Assembly: GCA_009789175.1 (NCBI GenBank) | Contig: CP046866.1 | Coordinates: 1,240,001 to 1,304,000 of the forward strand | Direction: 5' to 3' | From: Salinibaculum litoreum | GTDB lineage: Archaea > Halobacteriota > Halobacteria > Halobacteriales > Haloarculaceae | Length of the DNA stretch: 64,000 nt | Shown here: positions 30,479-39,246 of the stretch, piece after piece | Position numbering within the stretch: the stretch's first letter is position 1 | Layout: every line of letters begins with the position of its first letter | Program-made: the position numbers and the translations under genes | The notes under the pieces: model-generated | Told to the model about the DNA's origin: nothing | Databases searched by the model: none | What the model saw: the letters and a program-made list of their open reading frames with translations, nothing else

Positions 30479-30859
30479 CTAGTTTTCGAGCGCGTCGGCG
30501 ATGCGCTCCATCGTCCGGCGCATGTCGTGGACTTCGTCGCGGAGTTTCCGAACTTCGCGGACGAGTTCCTCGTTGTCACCCTCGCTTCCACCGGGGCCGG
30601 CACTGCCAGGGCCGCCGCCCATGCCGGGCGGGCCGCCACCGCCGCCCATCATACCGCCCATCATCTGTGCGAAGGGGTTGCCACCCATGCCGCCACCACC
30701 GCCGCCGCCCATCATCTCTTCGGGCGGGCCGCGCTGTCGCTCGCCCTCTTCGCCTTCTTCAGCGCGCTGCTGTCGAATCTCCTCGACGCGCTCGCGGAAG
30801 GACTTCTCCTCGCTTTCTTCGCCAGTGTCGGACTCGCTTTCTTCAGGGTCGTCTGACAT
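30479..30859 (-). CDS. Gly/Met-rich acidic protein with coiled coil
   Basis: This is a 126-residue protein. A Glu/Ser-rich start is followed by a charged helix, then about 45 residues almost only of Gly, Met and Pro (M-M-G-G-G-G-G-G-G-M-G-G). It ends in a coiled coil (E-L-V-R-E-V-R-K-L-R-D-E-V-H-D-M-R-R). No enzyme motif; it may be a flexible scaffold or stress-related protein. It is convergent with the winged-helix gene. Confidence 0.65.
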   Translation of the reverse strand: MSDDPEESESDTGEESEEKSFRERVEEIRQQRAEEGEEGERQRGPPEEMMGGGGGGGMGGNPFAQMMGGMMGGGGGPPGMGGGPGSAGPGGSEGDNEELVREVRKLRDEVHDMRRTMERIADALEN

Positions 30860-30898
30860 ACACCGTGTTACTGCGCGGGGTCAGAAAAGGCTGGCGTC

Positions 30899-31663
30899 CT
30901 ACTGGAACGCCCCGAGGCTGGCCTGCAGTTGCTGGTTCCTGCCGTCTGGGTCTAGCTCATACCCCACCAGGTCACGCATATCGACGGCGTAGGTACTCCC
31001 GTCTGTTTCGAGAACGAGTAACCGGCCCTGAACGCCCACGACGGTGCCGGAGGCAATCGTTTCGGCGACCGGGCGTTCGGTCAACCCCAGCCCGTAATCA
31101 AACTCGTAGGTAGCAAGTGGGTCGAACTCGGCGAGCAACGACTCCCACGCCCCATCCTCGACGGACTCGTGGAGACCGCGGCGCTTGACAGGAACGCGGA
31201 CTCTGTCACCGACCTCGGTCGCGATGTCGGCCTCGATTTGCCGTGCGATGCGGCCATCGTCGACGGTCCGCAGGTGAGCAGCCCTGTCAGCACCCTGCTC
31301 GCGAAGGCGCTGTTCGAGTCGCCACGAGCGCGTGACACCGACCTTGAACGTCGCTGGCGCGAAGGCGGCTAGATAGATGGCATGTTCCTCCCGGCAGGAC
31401 GGCAGCGGGAGCGAACACTCGCCTGTGCAGCGGGCACAGGCCCACTTGCTGGTGTGGCGGTCGCAGTAGGGCGCTTCTGGAGCGGAACACGGCGAGTGTG
31501 ACCCCTCTTCGATAGTGCCAGCACAGTGGCGCTCGTCGAGTCCATACGAGAGGGTCCGCCCCGGGTCGAGTGGTACCTGTTCCACGACGCCGTCGCTGGC
31601 GACCAGTAGTGCTGCTGCCTCGCTGTCCCCACCGGGGCGTGTCTCATATCCGACGACTTGCAC
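30899..31663 (-). CDS. DUF2797 family protein
   Basis: This protein is about 254 residues, starting at GTG (V-Q-V-V-G-Y-E-T); a TATA-like TTTGATACC lies about 27 bases upstream, which rules out the longer start at 31711. It has a zinc site (C-D-R-H, C-A-R-C, C-R-E-E-H) then A-I-Y-L-A-A-F-A-P-A-T-F-K-V-G-V-T-R, which resembles a GIY-YIG-like half. The family is conserved in haloarchaea with unknown role; nucleic-acid processing is a guess. Confidence 0.7.
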   Translation of the reverse strand: MQVVGYETRPGGDSEAAALLVASDGVVEQVPLDPGRTLSYGLDERHCAGTIEEGSHSPCSAPEAPYCDRHTSKWACARCTGECSLPLPSCREEHAIYLAAFAPATFKVGVTRSWRLEQRLREQGADRAAHLRTVDDGRIARQIEADIATEVGDRVRVPVKRRGLHESVEDGAWESLLAEFDPLATYEFDYGLGLTERPVAETIASGTVVGVQGRLLVLETDGSTYAVDMRDLVGYELDPDGRNQQLQASLGAFQ

Positions 31664-31782
31664 GCGGAGGAATACGGGACCGGGTATCAAATGCACTCCG
31701 TCTCCGGTCACGTAGGCCTGGTGCCACGCTGACCGAACAGCCGGGTCACAGATTTATGTCAGCTTGGGGACTAGGGACACAT

Positions 31783-32229
31783 ATGGAGCTGTCCAGTCCG
31801 GCCTTCGAGAACGGTGAACCGATTCCGGACAGATACGGCTACACGGCAGCGAACGTCAATCCACCGTTGCGCTGGTCGGGTGTGCCCGACGGGACACAGT
31901 CGCTGGCGCTAGTGGTCGATGACCCCGACGCAGTCGAGCCGGCGGGCAAAATCTGGGACCACTGGGTTGTCTGGAATATCGACCCTGACCGACGCGATAT
32001 TCCGGTCGACTGGGACGCCGAGGACGCCGCCGTGGGCCAGAACGACTACGGTGAGCCGGGGTACGGTGGCCCGAACCCGCCGGACGGGACCCACACCTAC
32101 GAGTTCCGCCTGTACGCGCTGGACGAGCAACTCACGCTCTCCCCCGGTGCAACCAAAGAGCAACTGGAGGAGACGATGGGCAGTCACGTCATCAACCGTG
32201 CCGAACTGGCGGGAACGTACTCGCCGTGA
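31783..32229 (+). CDS. YbhB/PEBP family protein
   Basis: This 148-residue protein has a phosphatidylethanolamine-binding-protein fold: S-P-A-F-E-N-G near the start, N-P-P-L-R-W-S-G-V-P, V-D-D-P-D-A, D-H-W-V-V-W-N-I and G-P-N-P-P-D-G-T-H-T-Y. These are the ligand-pocket motifs of the YbhB branch. GATTTATGTC about 27 bases before the ATG is a likely promoter. The physiological ligand is unknown. Confidence 0.88.
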   Translation: MELSSPAFENGEPIPDRYGYTAANVNPPLRWSGVPDGTQSLALVVDDPDAVEPAGKIWDHWVVWNIDPDRRDIPVDWDAEDAAVGQNDYGEPGYGGPNPPDGTHTYEFRLYALDEQLTLSPGATKEQLEETMGSHVINRAELAGTYSP

Positions 32230-32306
32230 ATCCGGCAAGTCAGTCACTGGAGGTCCGGTAACCTGACAACAACAAAGGGGTTCGGCCTGCTGAGTGTGGC
32301 GAACAG

Positions 32307-33008
32307 ATGATCGATGTCTCCTCGTGGCTGGCGGTCGTCGTCGTCACTGCGGTCGGCGTCGGATTGTCCTACTTCGGCTACGGCGTGGCACAGACAGTGC
32401 TCAGAGTGACCGGCGCAATCGCGGGCTTTGCCGCTGGCCTTTTCGCCGGCAGCTACCTCTATCCGGTTGTGGCGGGCCAGCAGCACCCTCTCGTGTTCAC
32501 GCTCGTGGCAGCTATCGTCGGCGCCGGCCTCGGACGGGCAGTCGTCCCCGCGCTGGGCGACCTCGCCTTCGGAGTGGCAGGGTTCGTCGTAACCAGCCTC
32601 TCGGTGCTGAGCGTTCTCTCTCAGGAGCGACTGGTCGGGGTCGTTCTGAGGGCAGTCCCCTCGAACCTGGGAGACGCGACCCCCGTCACCGTGCTGGAGC
32701 GGGTCGTCTCGGCCCCTCTCTTCACCGACCCCAACTTCGAACAGGCCGGGCTGATTGCAGTCGTGTTCGGACTCGTCGGCGGTGCCGTCGCCATGCAGTT
32801 TTACGACGAGTTCGTGGTCGTCGCCACGACTGCCATCGGTGCGTCGATGCTCGGCTTCGCCATGCCGGTGGTGGTTGCTACGCTAGATACCGACACCGTC
32901 ACGACCACTCAAGCGACGGAGTTCTCGCCCCTCTGGTTCGGAGTAGTCTTCCTGACTGGGTCGGCCGTCGAACTCTATCGCAACCGCGAGAAGATGACCG
33001 TCGTCTGA
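32307..33008 (+). CDS. Multi-pass membrane protein, unknown
   Basis: This 233-residue protein has about seven transmembrane helices, with G-A-x-x-G and A-A-G-x-F-A-G repeats suggesting internal symmetry. No transporter or enzyme signature is visible. It resembles TMEM198/DUF4203-type architecture, but I cannot confirm this. Stands alone between the PEBP gene and the epimerase. Confidence 0.7.
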   Translation: MIDVSSWLAVVVVTAVGVGLSYFGYGVAQTVLRVTGAIAGFAAGLFAGSYLYPVVAGQQHPLVFTLVAAIVGAGLGRAVVPALGDLAFGVAGFVVTSLSVLSVLSQERLVGVVLRAVPSNLGDATPVTVLERVVSAPLFTDPNFEQAGLIAVVFGLVGGAVAMQFYDEFVVVATTAIGASMLGFAMPVVVATLDTDTVTTTQATEFSPLWFGVVFLTGSAVELYRNREKMTVV

Positions 33009-33041
33009 GTCCCGGCCTGGTCGGAGTCACGAGGCACAGAC

Positions 33042-33971
33042 TCAGGCGAGTTCGTCCAGCAACTCCCGCGTGGCCTGTCGGATGGCGTCGTCACTGGACT
33101 GGCCCGGTTCCCAGCCCAGCGCCGAGAGCTTCTCGACGGAGAGACGCATCCGCGGCACGTCGCCGGTCCAGCCCTGTCGGCCGCCGGTGTACTCATAGGC
33201 CGGGTCGACGCCCATCTCGTCGGCGACGATAGCTGCGATGGCATCGACGGAGGTCGTCGTCCGCGACCCGAGGTTGTAGACGTTCAGGGGTTCGCCGGCC
33301 TGTTCGACGACGTGGACCATCGCGTCCAGGCACTCCTCGATGTGCATGTAGGATTTCTCCTGTCGGCCGTCACCGAGGATGACGAGTCGGTCGGGGTCGT
33401 CCTGTAGTTTCTCGATGAAATCGGGGACGACAGCTCCCCGCAAGCGGGGGCCAACGATATTCGCAAACCGGAACACCCACGCCTGCAGGCCGTAGCTGTG
33501 GGCGTACGTCGAGATGAGGCTCTCCTCGGCGAGTTTGCCGGCTCCGTACTCGCTGATGGGTTCTTTGGGCGCATAGTCTTCCGGCGTTGGCCGGGGAGCC
33601 TCGCCGTAGACCACTGACGAGGAGGTGTAAGCGAGGTGGTCGACGCCGACGGAATCCATCCGTTCGAGGACGTTGTGTGTCATCACGAGGTTGTCCTCGA
33701 ACTGCTGGCGCGGGTGGTCGTCATCGACGGCCTTCGAGGCGGCGAAATGAAAGACGGCATCGGTGTCGCTGGTGATAGCCTCGGCAGCGACGGCAGGGTC
33801 GGTGAGGTCACCATCGAGGAAGGTCGCTGCTTCTGGCACCCACTCGCTGCTGCCGTTCGAACAGTCGTCGACTACGAGTACGTCGTTGTCGGAGACGAGG
33901 CGATTGGTGAGGTGTGAACCGACGAAGCCAGCACCGCCGGTGACGACCAGTTGCTTCCCGGTCAGGTCCAT
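33042..33971 (-). CDS. NAD-dependent epimerase/dehydratase
   Basis: This 309-residue extended-SDR enzyme has T-G-G-A-G-F-V-G-S-H at residues 9-18 and the catalytic Y-G-A-G-K near 150 after Y-T-S-S-S-V-V-Y-G. This is the pattern of UDP-glucose 4-epimerase-like enzymes acting on nucleotide sugars. Start M-D-L-T-G-K chosen since the upstream extension is not conserved-looking. Exact substrate cannot be read from the sequence. Confidence 0.85.
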   Translation of the reverse strand: MDLTGKQLVVTGGAGFVGSHLTNRLVSDNDVLVVDDCSNGSSEWVPEAATFLDGDLTDPAVAAEAITSDTDAVFHFAASKAVDDDHPRQQFEDNLVMTHNVLERMDSVGVDHLAYTSSSVVYGEAPRPTPEDYAPKEPISEYGAGKLAEESLISTYAHSYGLQAWVFRFANIVGPRLRGAVVPDFIEKLQDDPDRLVILGDGRQEKSYMHIEECLDAMVHVVEQAGEPLNVYNLGSRTTTSVDAIAAIVADEMGVDPAYEYTGGRQGWTGDVPRMRLSVEKLSALGWEPGQSSDDAIRQATRELLDELA

Positions 33972-34069
33972 GTCGGCCCCTCGGCAGGCCGAAAAATGTG
34001 TGTTCCGGTGTGTCCCGGATGCAACCGAGCAGGCCTCGCTTCTGTTAGCGTGGGCCGGTACCGACACCG

Positions 34070-34861
34070 TCAGGAGATGTCGGCACGTCGAAAGAGTGCA
34101 ACGGCGAGACCGACCAGCGCGACGGCAGCGAGACAGAGAATCACACCACCCAGCAGGTCGTACTCTCCCTGGACGAGGACGCCGGTCGGGTCGTAGTACC
34201 GGGTTGGACTGATTGCCCCGATCTCCGAGTAATCCGTCGACAGCGACAGCGACTCGACAAGAAAGAGTGTGAAGACCAGTCCCAGAGCCACGCGGTTGGC
34301 GACGCTTTCGTCGGCGACGAGCACGGAGACCACCAGTCCGATGGCTGCCGTTGCGAGGAAATACGGGACAGAGAGGACATGTACGGTGGCGAGGTCCCGA
34401 TAGGGAACCGGCTCACCGATGGCCACAATCGCAACGGCGACGACGGCGTAGGCGGCGACGTTGACCGCAACCATCACCGGCACGAGCGCGAGGTAGCGCT
34501 CGACGACGAGTCTCCCGCGGGAGACAGGGGCCGCAAGCCAGAGGTCGATACCGTGGTCCTCGACATCGCCGGCAACGAGAGAGCCGGCGCGGTAGCCAAA
34601 ATAGACACCCAGCAGGATGACCCAGCCGAACTGGTAGAACTCCGTGGCGAGAAAGCCCTCGACAGTCGCGAAGGATTCGATGCCGAAGGCGCTCCGAAAC
34701 GCCGGCGGGAGGTTCTCGATATACTGTTCTAAGGCTTCGCTCGACTGTTGTACCGAAGGGAAGAAAGCGACAGTAAAGACCGCCAGCAGGGAGAGCAACA
34801 CAGAGAGAACGACCGTACCCCGGGCCCGCCGTTCGAGTTCGTAGCGGGTTATCTCAAGCAT
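34070..34861 (-). CDS. ABC-2 type permease
   Basis: This 263-residue protein has about six transmembrane helices and the ABC-2/NosY-like opening M-L-E-I-T-R-Y-E-L-E-R-R-A-R-G-T. It overlaps the ATPase gene's end by 8 bases, so the two form an exporter operon. The substrate is not evident. Confidence 0.85.
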   Translation of the reverse strand: MLEITRYELERRARGTVVLSVLLSLLAVFTVAFFPSVQQSSEALEQYIENLPPAFRSAFGIESFATVEGFLATEFYQFGWVILLGVYFGYRAGSLVAGDVEDHGIDLWLAAPVSRGRLVVERYLALVPVMVAVNVAAYAVVAVAIVAIGEPVPYRDLATVHVLSVPYFLATAAIGLVVSVLVADESVANRVALGLVFTLFLVESLSLSTDYSEIGAISPTRYYDPTGVLVQGEYDLLGGVILCLAAVALVGLAVALFRRADIS

Positions 34862-35780
34862 TCACGTCACCTCCGTTGGCCTCCTGACCGGGCGTCTCGT
34901 CGGTTGCATCGCCCTCGTAGAACCGCATGAACACGTCCTCCAGCGGTGCTTCCTCGATTTCCAGGTCGAGTACGGTAAACTCACCGAGGCGGTCGATGAG
35001 ACGGTCGTACTCCCCAGTGAAGACAAAGCGCACCGGCCCGTCGACGGAGAGGTCGTGAACGCCTGCGAAGTCGAACTCGGCCGCGTCGACATCCTCGGCG
35101 AGTGTGACGGTGACGATACGACCGCTACGCCCGAGCAGGTCCTCGACATCGGCCAGTTCGGTCAGCCGCCCGTCGCGGATGATGCCTACGCGGTCACAGA
35201 CCGTCCGGACCTCGCTGAGGACGTGTGAGGAGAAGAAGACGGTCGTACCGCGCTCGGTCTCCTCGGCGAGGAAGTCGTTGAACGTGGCCTGTTTCAGCGG
35301 GTCCAGCCCCGATGTGGGTTCGTCCATGACGACCACGTCGGGGTCGTGCATGAACGTCTGGACGAGACCGAGCATCTGGCGATTGCCTCGCGAGTAGTCG
35401 CCGATGGGGCGGTCCAGTGGGGGGTCGAACAACTCCAGCAGTTCCCCCCGGCGGCTGTCACCTTTCAGGGACGCCTGCAGGTCCAGAAACCGCCGGCCGG
35501 TCACGTCGTCATCGAACGCCGGGTCGCCGGGGAGATACCCCAGTCGCTCCTTGGCAGCGAGCAGTTCCGACTCTACTCGCACGTCGTTGTCGAGTACGCG
35601 GGCTGTGCCGTCTGTCGGCTGCATGAAGCCAAGCATCGTCCGGATTGCCGTCGTCTTCCCTGCGCCGTTGGGCCCGAGGAAGCCGAACACCTCACCGGCC
35701 TCGACGGTCAAGGTGAGGTCAGCAACGCCACAGACATCACCGTAGAACTTGCTCAGCCCATCGAATTCGATGGCGCTCAT
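34854..35780 (-). CDS. ABC transporter ATP-binding protein
   Basis: This 308-residue ATPase has Walker A G-P-N-G-A-G-K-T-T (residues 35-43), a signature-region Y-S-R-G-N-R-Q-M-L-G (the usual S-G-G replaced by S-R-G-N), Walker B V-V-V-M-D-E-P-T and the switch S-S-H. It carries a C-terminal extension of about 80 residues. It pairs with the permease downstream and probably exports a lipid or drug-like substrate. Confidence 0.9.
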   Translation of the reverse strand: MSAIEFDGLSKFYGDVCGVADLTLTVEAGEVFGFLGPNGAGKTTAIRTMLGFMQPTDGTARVLDNDVRVESELLAAKERLGYLPGDPAFDDDVTGRRFLDLQASLKGDSRRGELLELFDPPLDRPIGDYSRGNRQMLGLVQTFMHDPDVVVMDEPTSGLDPLKQATFNDFLAEETERGTTVFFSSHVLSEVRTVCDRVGIIRDGRLTELADVEDLLGRSGRIVTVTLAEDVDAAEFDFAGVHDLSVDGPVRFVFTGEYDRLIDRLGEFTVLDLEIEEAPLEDVFMRFYEGDATDETPGQEANGGDVNA

Positions 35781-35862
35781 TGGACAATCTGCACTCGGTC
35801 AGACGATAAAACTACTCCCGGTGACCGAAAACCGTTTGAAGACGGTCGTGATACACCGTCGC

Positions 35863-36525
35863 ATGCACGTGGTCGTCAACGCCGCCACCAGCGCAGATGG
35901 GAAGCTTTCGACCCGGGAACGCGAGCAAATAGAAATCAGCGGTCCGGACGACTTCGACCGGGTTGATGAGCTCCGCGCCGACAGCGACGCGGTGATGGTC
36001 GGTGTCGGAACCGTCGTCGCCGACGACCCGTCACTGACTATCGACGACCCGGACCTACAGGCAGAACGTCGAGAGCGCGGCGACCCGCCACACCCCGCAC
36101 GCGTGGTCGCAGACTCGCGTATCCGGACGCCACCGGACGCGCGTGTCCTGGACGAGACAGCCGAGAGTTACCTGCTCGTCAGTGACGCCGCGCCCGGCGA
36201 TTTCGTCTCACAGATGGAGGAAGGCGGTGCAACGGTCATCACAGCAGGCGACCAGCGGGTCGACCTGGCAGAGGCGTTCGAGAAACTGGAATCGGAGGGT
36301 ATCGACCAGTTGATGGTCGAGGGCGGTGGTGAACTCATCTTCTCGCTGTTCGAGGCGGGACTGGTCGATGAACTGTCGGTGTTCGTCGGCCCGACAGTCA
36401 TCGGCGGGCGCGAAGCTCCGACGCTTGCCGACGGAGAAGGTTTCGTCGAGGAGTTCCCGGCGTTGACACTGGAACACGTCGAACGTATCGACGATGGTGT
36501 GTTGCTCCAGTACGTCGTGGACTGA
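35863..36525 (+). CDS. Riboflavin-pathway pyrimidine reductase (RibD C-like)
   Basis: This 220-residue protein has the RibD C-terminal/dihydrofolate-reductase-like fold: M-H-V-V-V-N-A-A-T-S-A-D-G-K, S-D-A-V-M-V-G-V-G-T-V-V-A-D-D-P, L-M-V-E-G-G-G-E-L, and P-T-V-I-G-G-R-E-A-P-T. These match archaeal 2,5-diamino-6-ribosylamino-pyrimidinone phosphate reductase, an NADPH enzyme of riboflavin/F420 precursor synthesis. Start M-H-V-V-V-N chosen. It diverges from the ABC transporter operon. Confidence 0.88.
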   Translation: MHVVVNAATSADGKLSTREREQIEISGPDDFDRVDELRADSDAVMVGVGTVVADDPSLTIDDPDLQAERRERGDPPHPARVVADSRIRTPPDARVLDETAESYLLVSDAAPGDFVSQMEEGGATVITAGDQRVDLAEAFEKLESEGIDQLMVEGGGELIFSLFEAGLVDELSVFVGPTVIGGREAPTLADGEGFVEEFPALTLEHVERIDDGVLLQYVVD

Positions 36526-36542
36526 CGCAGGTGTCGGCCGTC

Positions 36543-36827
36543 TCAGTGGGAGTGGCCGGTGACCTCGCCGTAGGACTGTCCGAACCGCTCCTCGAAGAGG
36601 TCCATCGTCAGTTCTTCTGCGGCTTCCAGTTCCTCGTCGACCTCGCCGTGGCCGTGGTGGACGATGCCGTGTGCCTGCTGTGCGATACCGAGCATCGCGA
36701 GGTCACCCACGACGGTCGTGGTGTCGTCTTCGTCCTCGCTCAGGAGGTCGATAATCGTCCGGGGAACCTCCAGTTCGTCGCTCCCATCCTCGCTATCGAG
36801 TGTTACCGTGATAGTATCGTCTGCCAT
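36543..36827 (-). CDS. Small acidic haloarchaeal protein
   Basis: This 94-residue protein is strongly acidic, with a beta-hairpin start (T-I-T-V-T-L-D-S-E-D-G). A helical segment containing A-Q-Q-A-H-G-I-V-H-H-G-H-G follows; the histidines could bind metal. Conserved hypothetical type; role unknown. It converges with the reductase gene. Confidence 0.65.
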   Translation of the reverse strand: MADDTITVTLDSEDGSDELEVPRTIIDLLSEDEDDTTTVVGDLAMLGIAQQAHGIVHHGHGEVDEELEAAEELTMDLFEERFGQSYGEVTGHSH

Positions 36828-36949
36828 CGTTCCCTCTTCGCCAGTCTGCGTTAAATGGGCTGTGGGTCTGTACGCCGGGACGTAGCATCTAACCGGGAAT
36901 CTCAGGAAAAATGGGGCGACCCACCCCGCAGGGGTAGGCCAGCTACCTG

Positions 36950-37093
36950 TTACTCGCCGTCGGAGCTGTTGTCGGATTCGTTGTCCGACTCGTTCTCGTC
37001 GTCTCCACCATCACCACAGCCAGCGAGCGCTACACACCCGACTGCGCCTGTCGCAGCGAGGAATCGCCGTCGTGAGTAAGTCGATGTCGTCAT
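36950..37093 (-). CDS. Small Tat-exported lipoprotein
   Basis: This 47-residue ORF has S-R-R-R-F-L-A-A-T-G near the start, a twin-arginine signal, then the lipobox L-A-G-C at about residues 23-26. The mature part is only some 20 residues of Asp, Asn, Ser and Glu. This is the Tat lipoprotein signal typical of haloarchaea with an unusually short acidic tail. It may be a truncated gene or a genuine minimal lipopeptide. Confidence 0.55.
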   Translation of the reverse strand: MTTSTYSRRRFLAATGAVGCVALAGCGDGGDDENESDNESDNSSDGE

Positions 37094-37360
37094 GGTAACA
37101 GCTCTGTCGAACCAGAGCAGTACGACGTTTCCGCGGATTGTCGGTTAAAAATGTATAATACTTGTACATATTCGTATGGACATTCTGTACGCATTTGCTT
37201 GCGAACGCTTCACACATCAGGGCAGTGGCGACACGCACAGACCACAATAGCAGCCACCCGGAAGCGACACAATCGCGGCCCTGACACCGTTCACCGACAA
37301 ACGCCGCCCGACAGATTCCCGACGCAGAACGAACTTCCCGGAAACAGGCGTTTATCCTCC

Positions 37361-38413
37361 CTAGTCGTCGGACTCGGCTGTCGCAGGGTCGGACTCGGCC
37401 GTTTCGGCAGGTGGGTGTTCTTCGAGGTACTCGTCGACATCGAGAGCAGCTTTCGAGCCCATCCCGGCGGCTGTGACCGCCTGCTGGTAGTGGTGGTCAA
37501 CGACATCGCCCGCGCCGAAAATACCCTCGACATCGGTTTTCGTCTGGCCGGCGCCGTCTCCACCCTGGGTGATGATGTAGCCGGCGTCGTCCATCTCCAC
37601 GTCGGTACCCTCCAGGTACCCGGTGTTTGGCGTGTGGCCGATTGCGTAGAAGACTGCACCAACGTCGAACTCAATCGTCTCCGTGCCGGGGGTATCCAGA
37701 TTGTCTTTCGGATAGCCTTCGTCGTTCTGTGCGAGGGTGACGTGGTCGATGCCGTCCTCGGGCGAGCCGTGGATTTCCAGCAGCTCCGTATTGCGCATGA
37801 TTTCGATGTCGCCGTTCTCGACGTGTTCCTCGACGCGTTCGACCCAGTGAGCCTCTGCCCGGAAGTTCTCACGGCGGTGGGCGATATAGACCGTGTCGGC
37901 GAACTTCGTCAGGAACGAAGCTTCCTCCATGGCAGCGTCGCCACCGCCGACGACGAGCATGTCCTCATCCCGGAAGAAGGCCCCGTCACAGGTGGCACAC
38001 GTCGAGAGCCCATAGCCCATCAGTTCGTCCTCGCCAGGGACGCCGAGGGTGCGTGCGCTTGCGCCCGAGGCGGCGATGAGCGCGTCACAGGTGTAGACAT
38101 CCCCGTTTTTCAGTTCAACACGGAACGGGGGGTCGCCGCCGTCGACATCTGTGACGATACCGTGTTCGACCTCCGCGCCGAACTGCGTGGCCTGCTCTTT
38201 CATCTTCTGGACGAGTTCCGGGCCGCCGATGCCATCGGGAAAGCCCGGGTAGTTGGCGACATCCGTCGTCAGCGTCAGCTGCCCGCCGGGTTCGTCACCC
38301 TCGAAGACGAGTGGTTCGTTGTTCGCCCGCCCGGCATAGATAGCCGCTGTCAGCCCTGCGATGCCTGTGCCGGCGATGATGAGTCGCCGGTGCTCGACTG
38401 CCCCATCTGTCAT
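37361..38413 (-). CDS. trxB: Thioredoxin reductase
   Basis: This 350-residue flavoenzyme has FAD motif G-T-G-I-A-G-L-T-A-A (about residue 14), the redox pair C-A-T-C-D-G-A-F (about residue 146) and the NAD(P) motif V-V-G-G-G-D-A-A-M-E-E. Near the C-terminus G-I-F-G-A-G-D-V lies before the FAD end. It keeps thioredoxin reduced. The last 20 residues are acidic and disordered. Start M-T-D-G-A-V-E-H chosen. Confidence 0.93.
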   Translation of the reverse strand: MTDGAVEHRRLIIAGTGIAGLTAAIYAGRANNEPLVFEGDEPGGQLTLTTDVANYPGFPDGIGGPELVQKMKEQATQFGAEVEHGIVTDVDGGDPPFRVELKNGDVYTCDALIAASGASARTLGVPGEDELMGYGLSTCATCDGAFFRDEDMLVVGGGDAAMEEASFLTKFADTVYIAHRRENFRAEAHWVERVEEHVENGDIEIMRNTELLEIHGSPEDGIDHVTLAQNDEGYPKDNLDTPGTETIEFDVGAVFYAIGHTPNTGYLEGTDVEMDDAGYIITQGGDGAGQTKTDVEGIFGAGDVVDHHYQQAVTAAGMGSKAALDVDEYLEEHPPAETAESDPATAESDD

Positions 38414-38733
38414 ACCACGAGGTTGCACTGGCCGGGCTTTGTAGGTTGCGCTGTCCTGCAACACCTGTGGACAGCCATCGGCAGTACGCTACTGGGTGTC
38501 GATAGTAAATCGGAGTCCACTGACTGCAGTTTCCGTCATAGAGAGTCCTGCAGCGGTAGTCCGTCGAGAGAATGCGTGTCGGCTGTCATTGTGACTCCCC
38601 AGCCCACGGGACAAGGGCGACTATCATGTTTCCGTGTGTCTTGGAATCTATAACCGTAAGAATTGGCATATGAGCGTTAAGAGTAGCTTTTGGGGGACAC
38701 AACGTTGATACGGATCCCATCGGTACCGGTAGT
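38414..38733. other. Intergenic region, no gene seen
   Basis: These 320 bases between the trxB start and the DUF357 gene hold no convincing ORF. A minus-strand CCTACAAAGCC about 28 bases upstream of trxB is a plausible promoter. AT-rich stretches at about 38650-38690 may serve the rightward gene. Confidence 0.5.
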
Positions 38734-39015
38734 ATGGCTGACCTAGCCGAGAAGACGGAACGCTACGAGCGCTTGCTCTCACAGGCGCTGGATGCTGCGA
38801 CAGTTGCGCCGCCAGCGGAAACACCGATGGCCGAGGCCGCCGACGAATGTGAAGAGATGGCGCGCTCGTACCTTGAAGACGGTCGGCACTTCGAGGCCGA
38901 CGGCGATCTGGTCAACGCACTGGCAGCCTTCTCCTACGGACACGCCTGGCTGGATGCCGGCGCGCGCATCGGCCTGTTCGATGTGCCGGCTGACGGACAT
39001 CTCTTCACTGTCTGA
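38734..39015 (+). CDS. DUF357 family protein
   Basis: This 93-residue helical protein has the pattern Y-E-R-L-L-S-Q-A-L, Y-L-E-D-G-R-H-F-E-A-D-G-D-L-V-N-A-L-A-A-F-S-Y-G-H-A-W-L-D-A-G-A-R-I-G of DUF357, a tetratricopeptide-like two-helix family conserved in archaea. The biochemical role is unknown. It stands alone upstream of the TFB gene. Confidence 0.8.
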   Translation: MADLAEKTERYERLLSQALDAATVAPPAETPMAEAADECEEMARSYLEDGRHFEADGDLVNALAAFSYGHAWLDAGARIGLFDVPADGHLFTV

Positions 39016-39156
39016 GTTGCCCTACTCTCTGCCGGTGACCGCTGACTTGTTTGCCGCCGCGTGGCCTGTTATCATACCGTACCGTCCCGAATCTGTGATG
39101 GAGTGCGATTCCGGTAATCGCAAGACAGCGTGGGATGTACTAGCTCGTTAGGAGAA

Positions 39157-39170
39157 AGGTTTATATTCTC
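39157..39170 (+). promoter_or_regulatory. TATA box of TFB gene
   Basis: GGTTTATATTC sits about 80 bases before the ATG at 39247, followed by an A/T-rich leader with a second AATATTTT near 39215. It is the best TATA-like match in this gap. Confidence 0.5.
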
Positions 39171-39246
39171 TCCGAACTAACTAACAGTTACTAGAGGACG
39201 CCTAAAGGGTTTCAATATTTTCCCTGCGGCAACTCGGAGCATACCA

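Noticed and set aside
37151-38653. 500-residue open frame on the plus strand
   Set aside because: It lies antisense to thioredoxin reductase, which has clear FAD and CxxC motifs; the opposite frame is open only because of the high GC codon bias.
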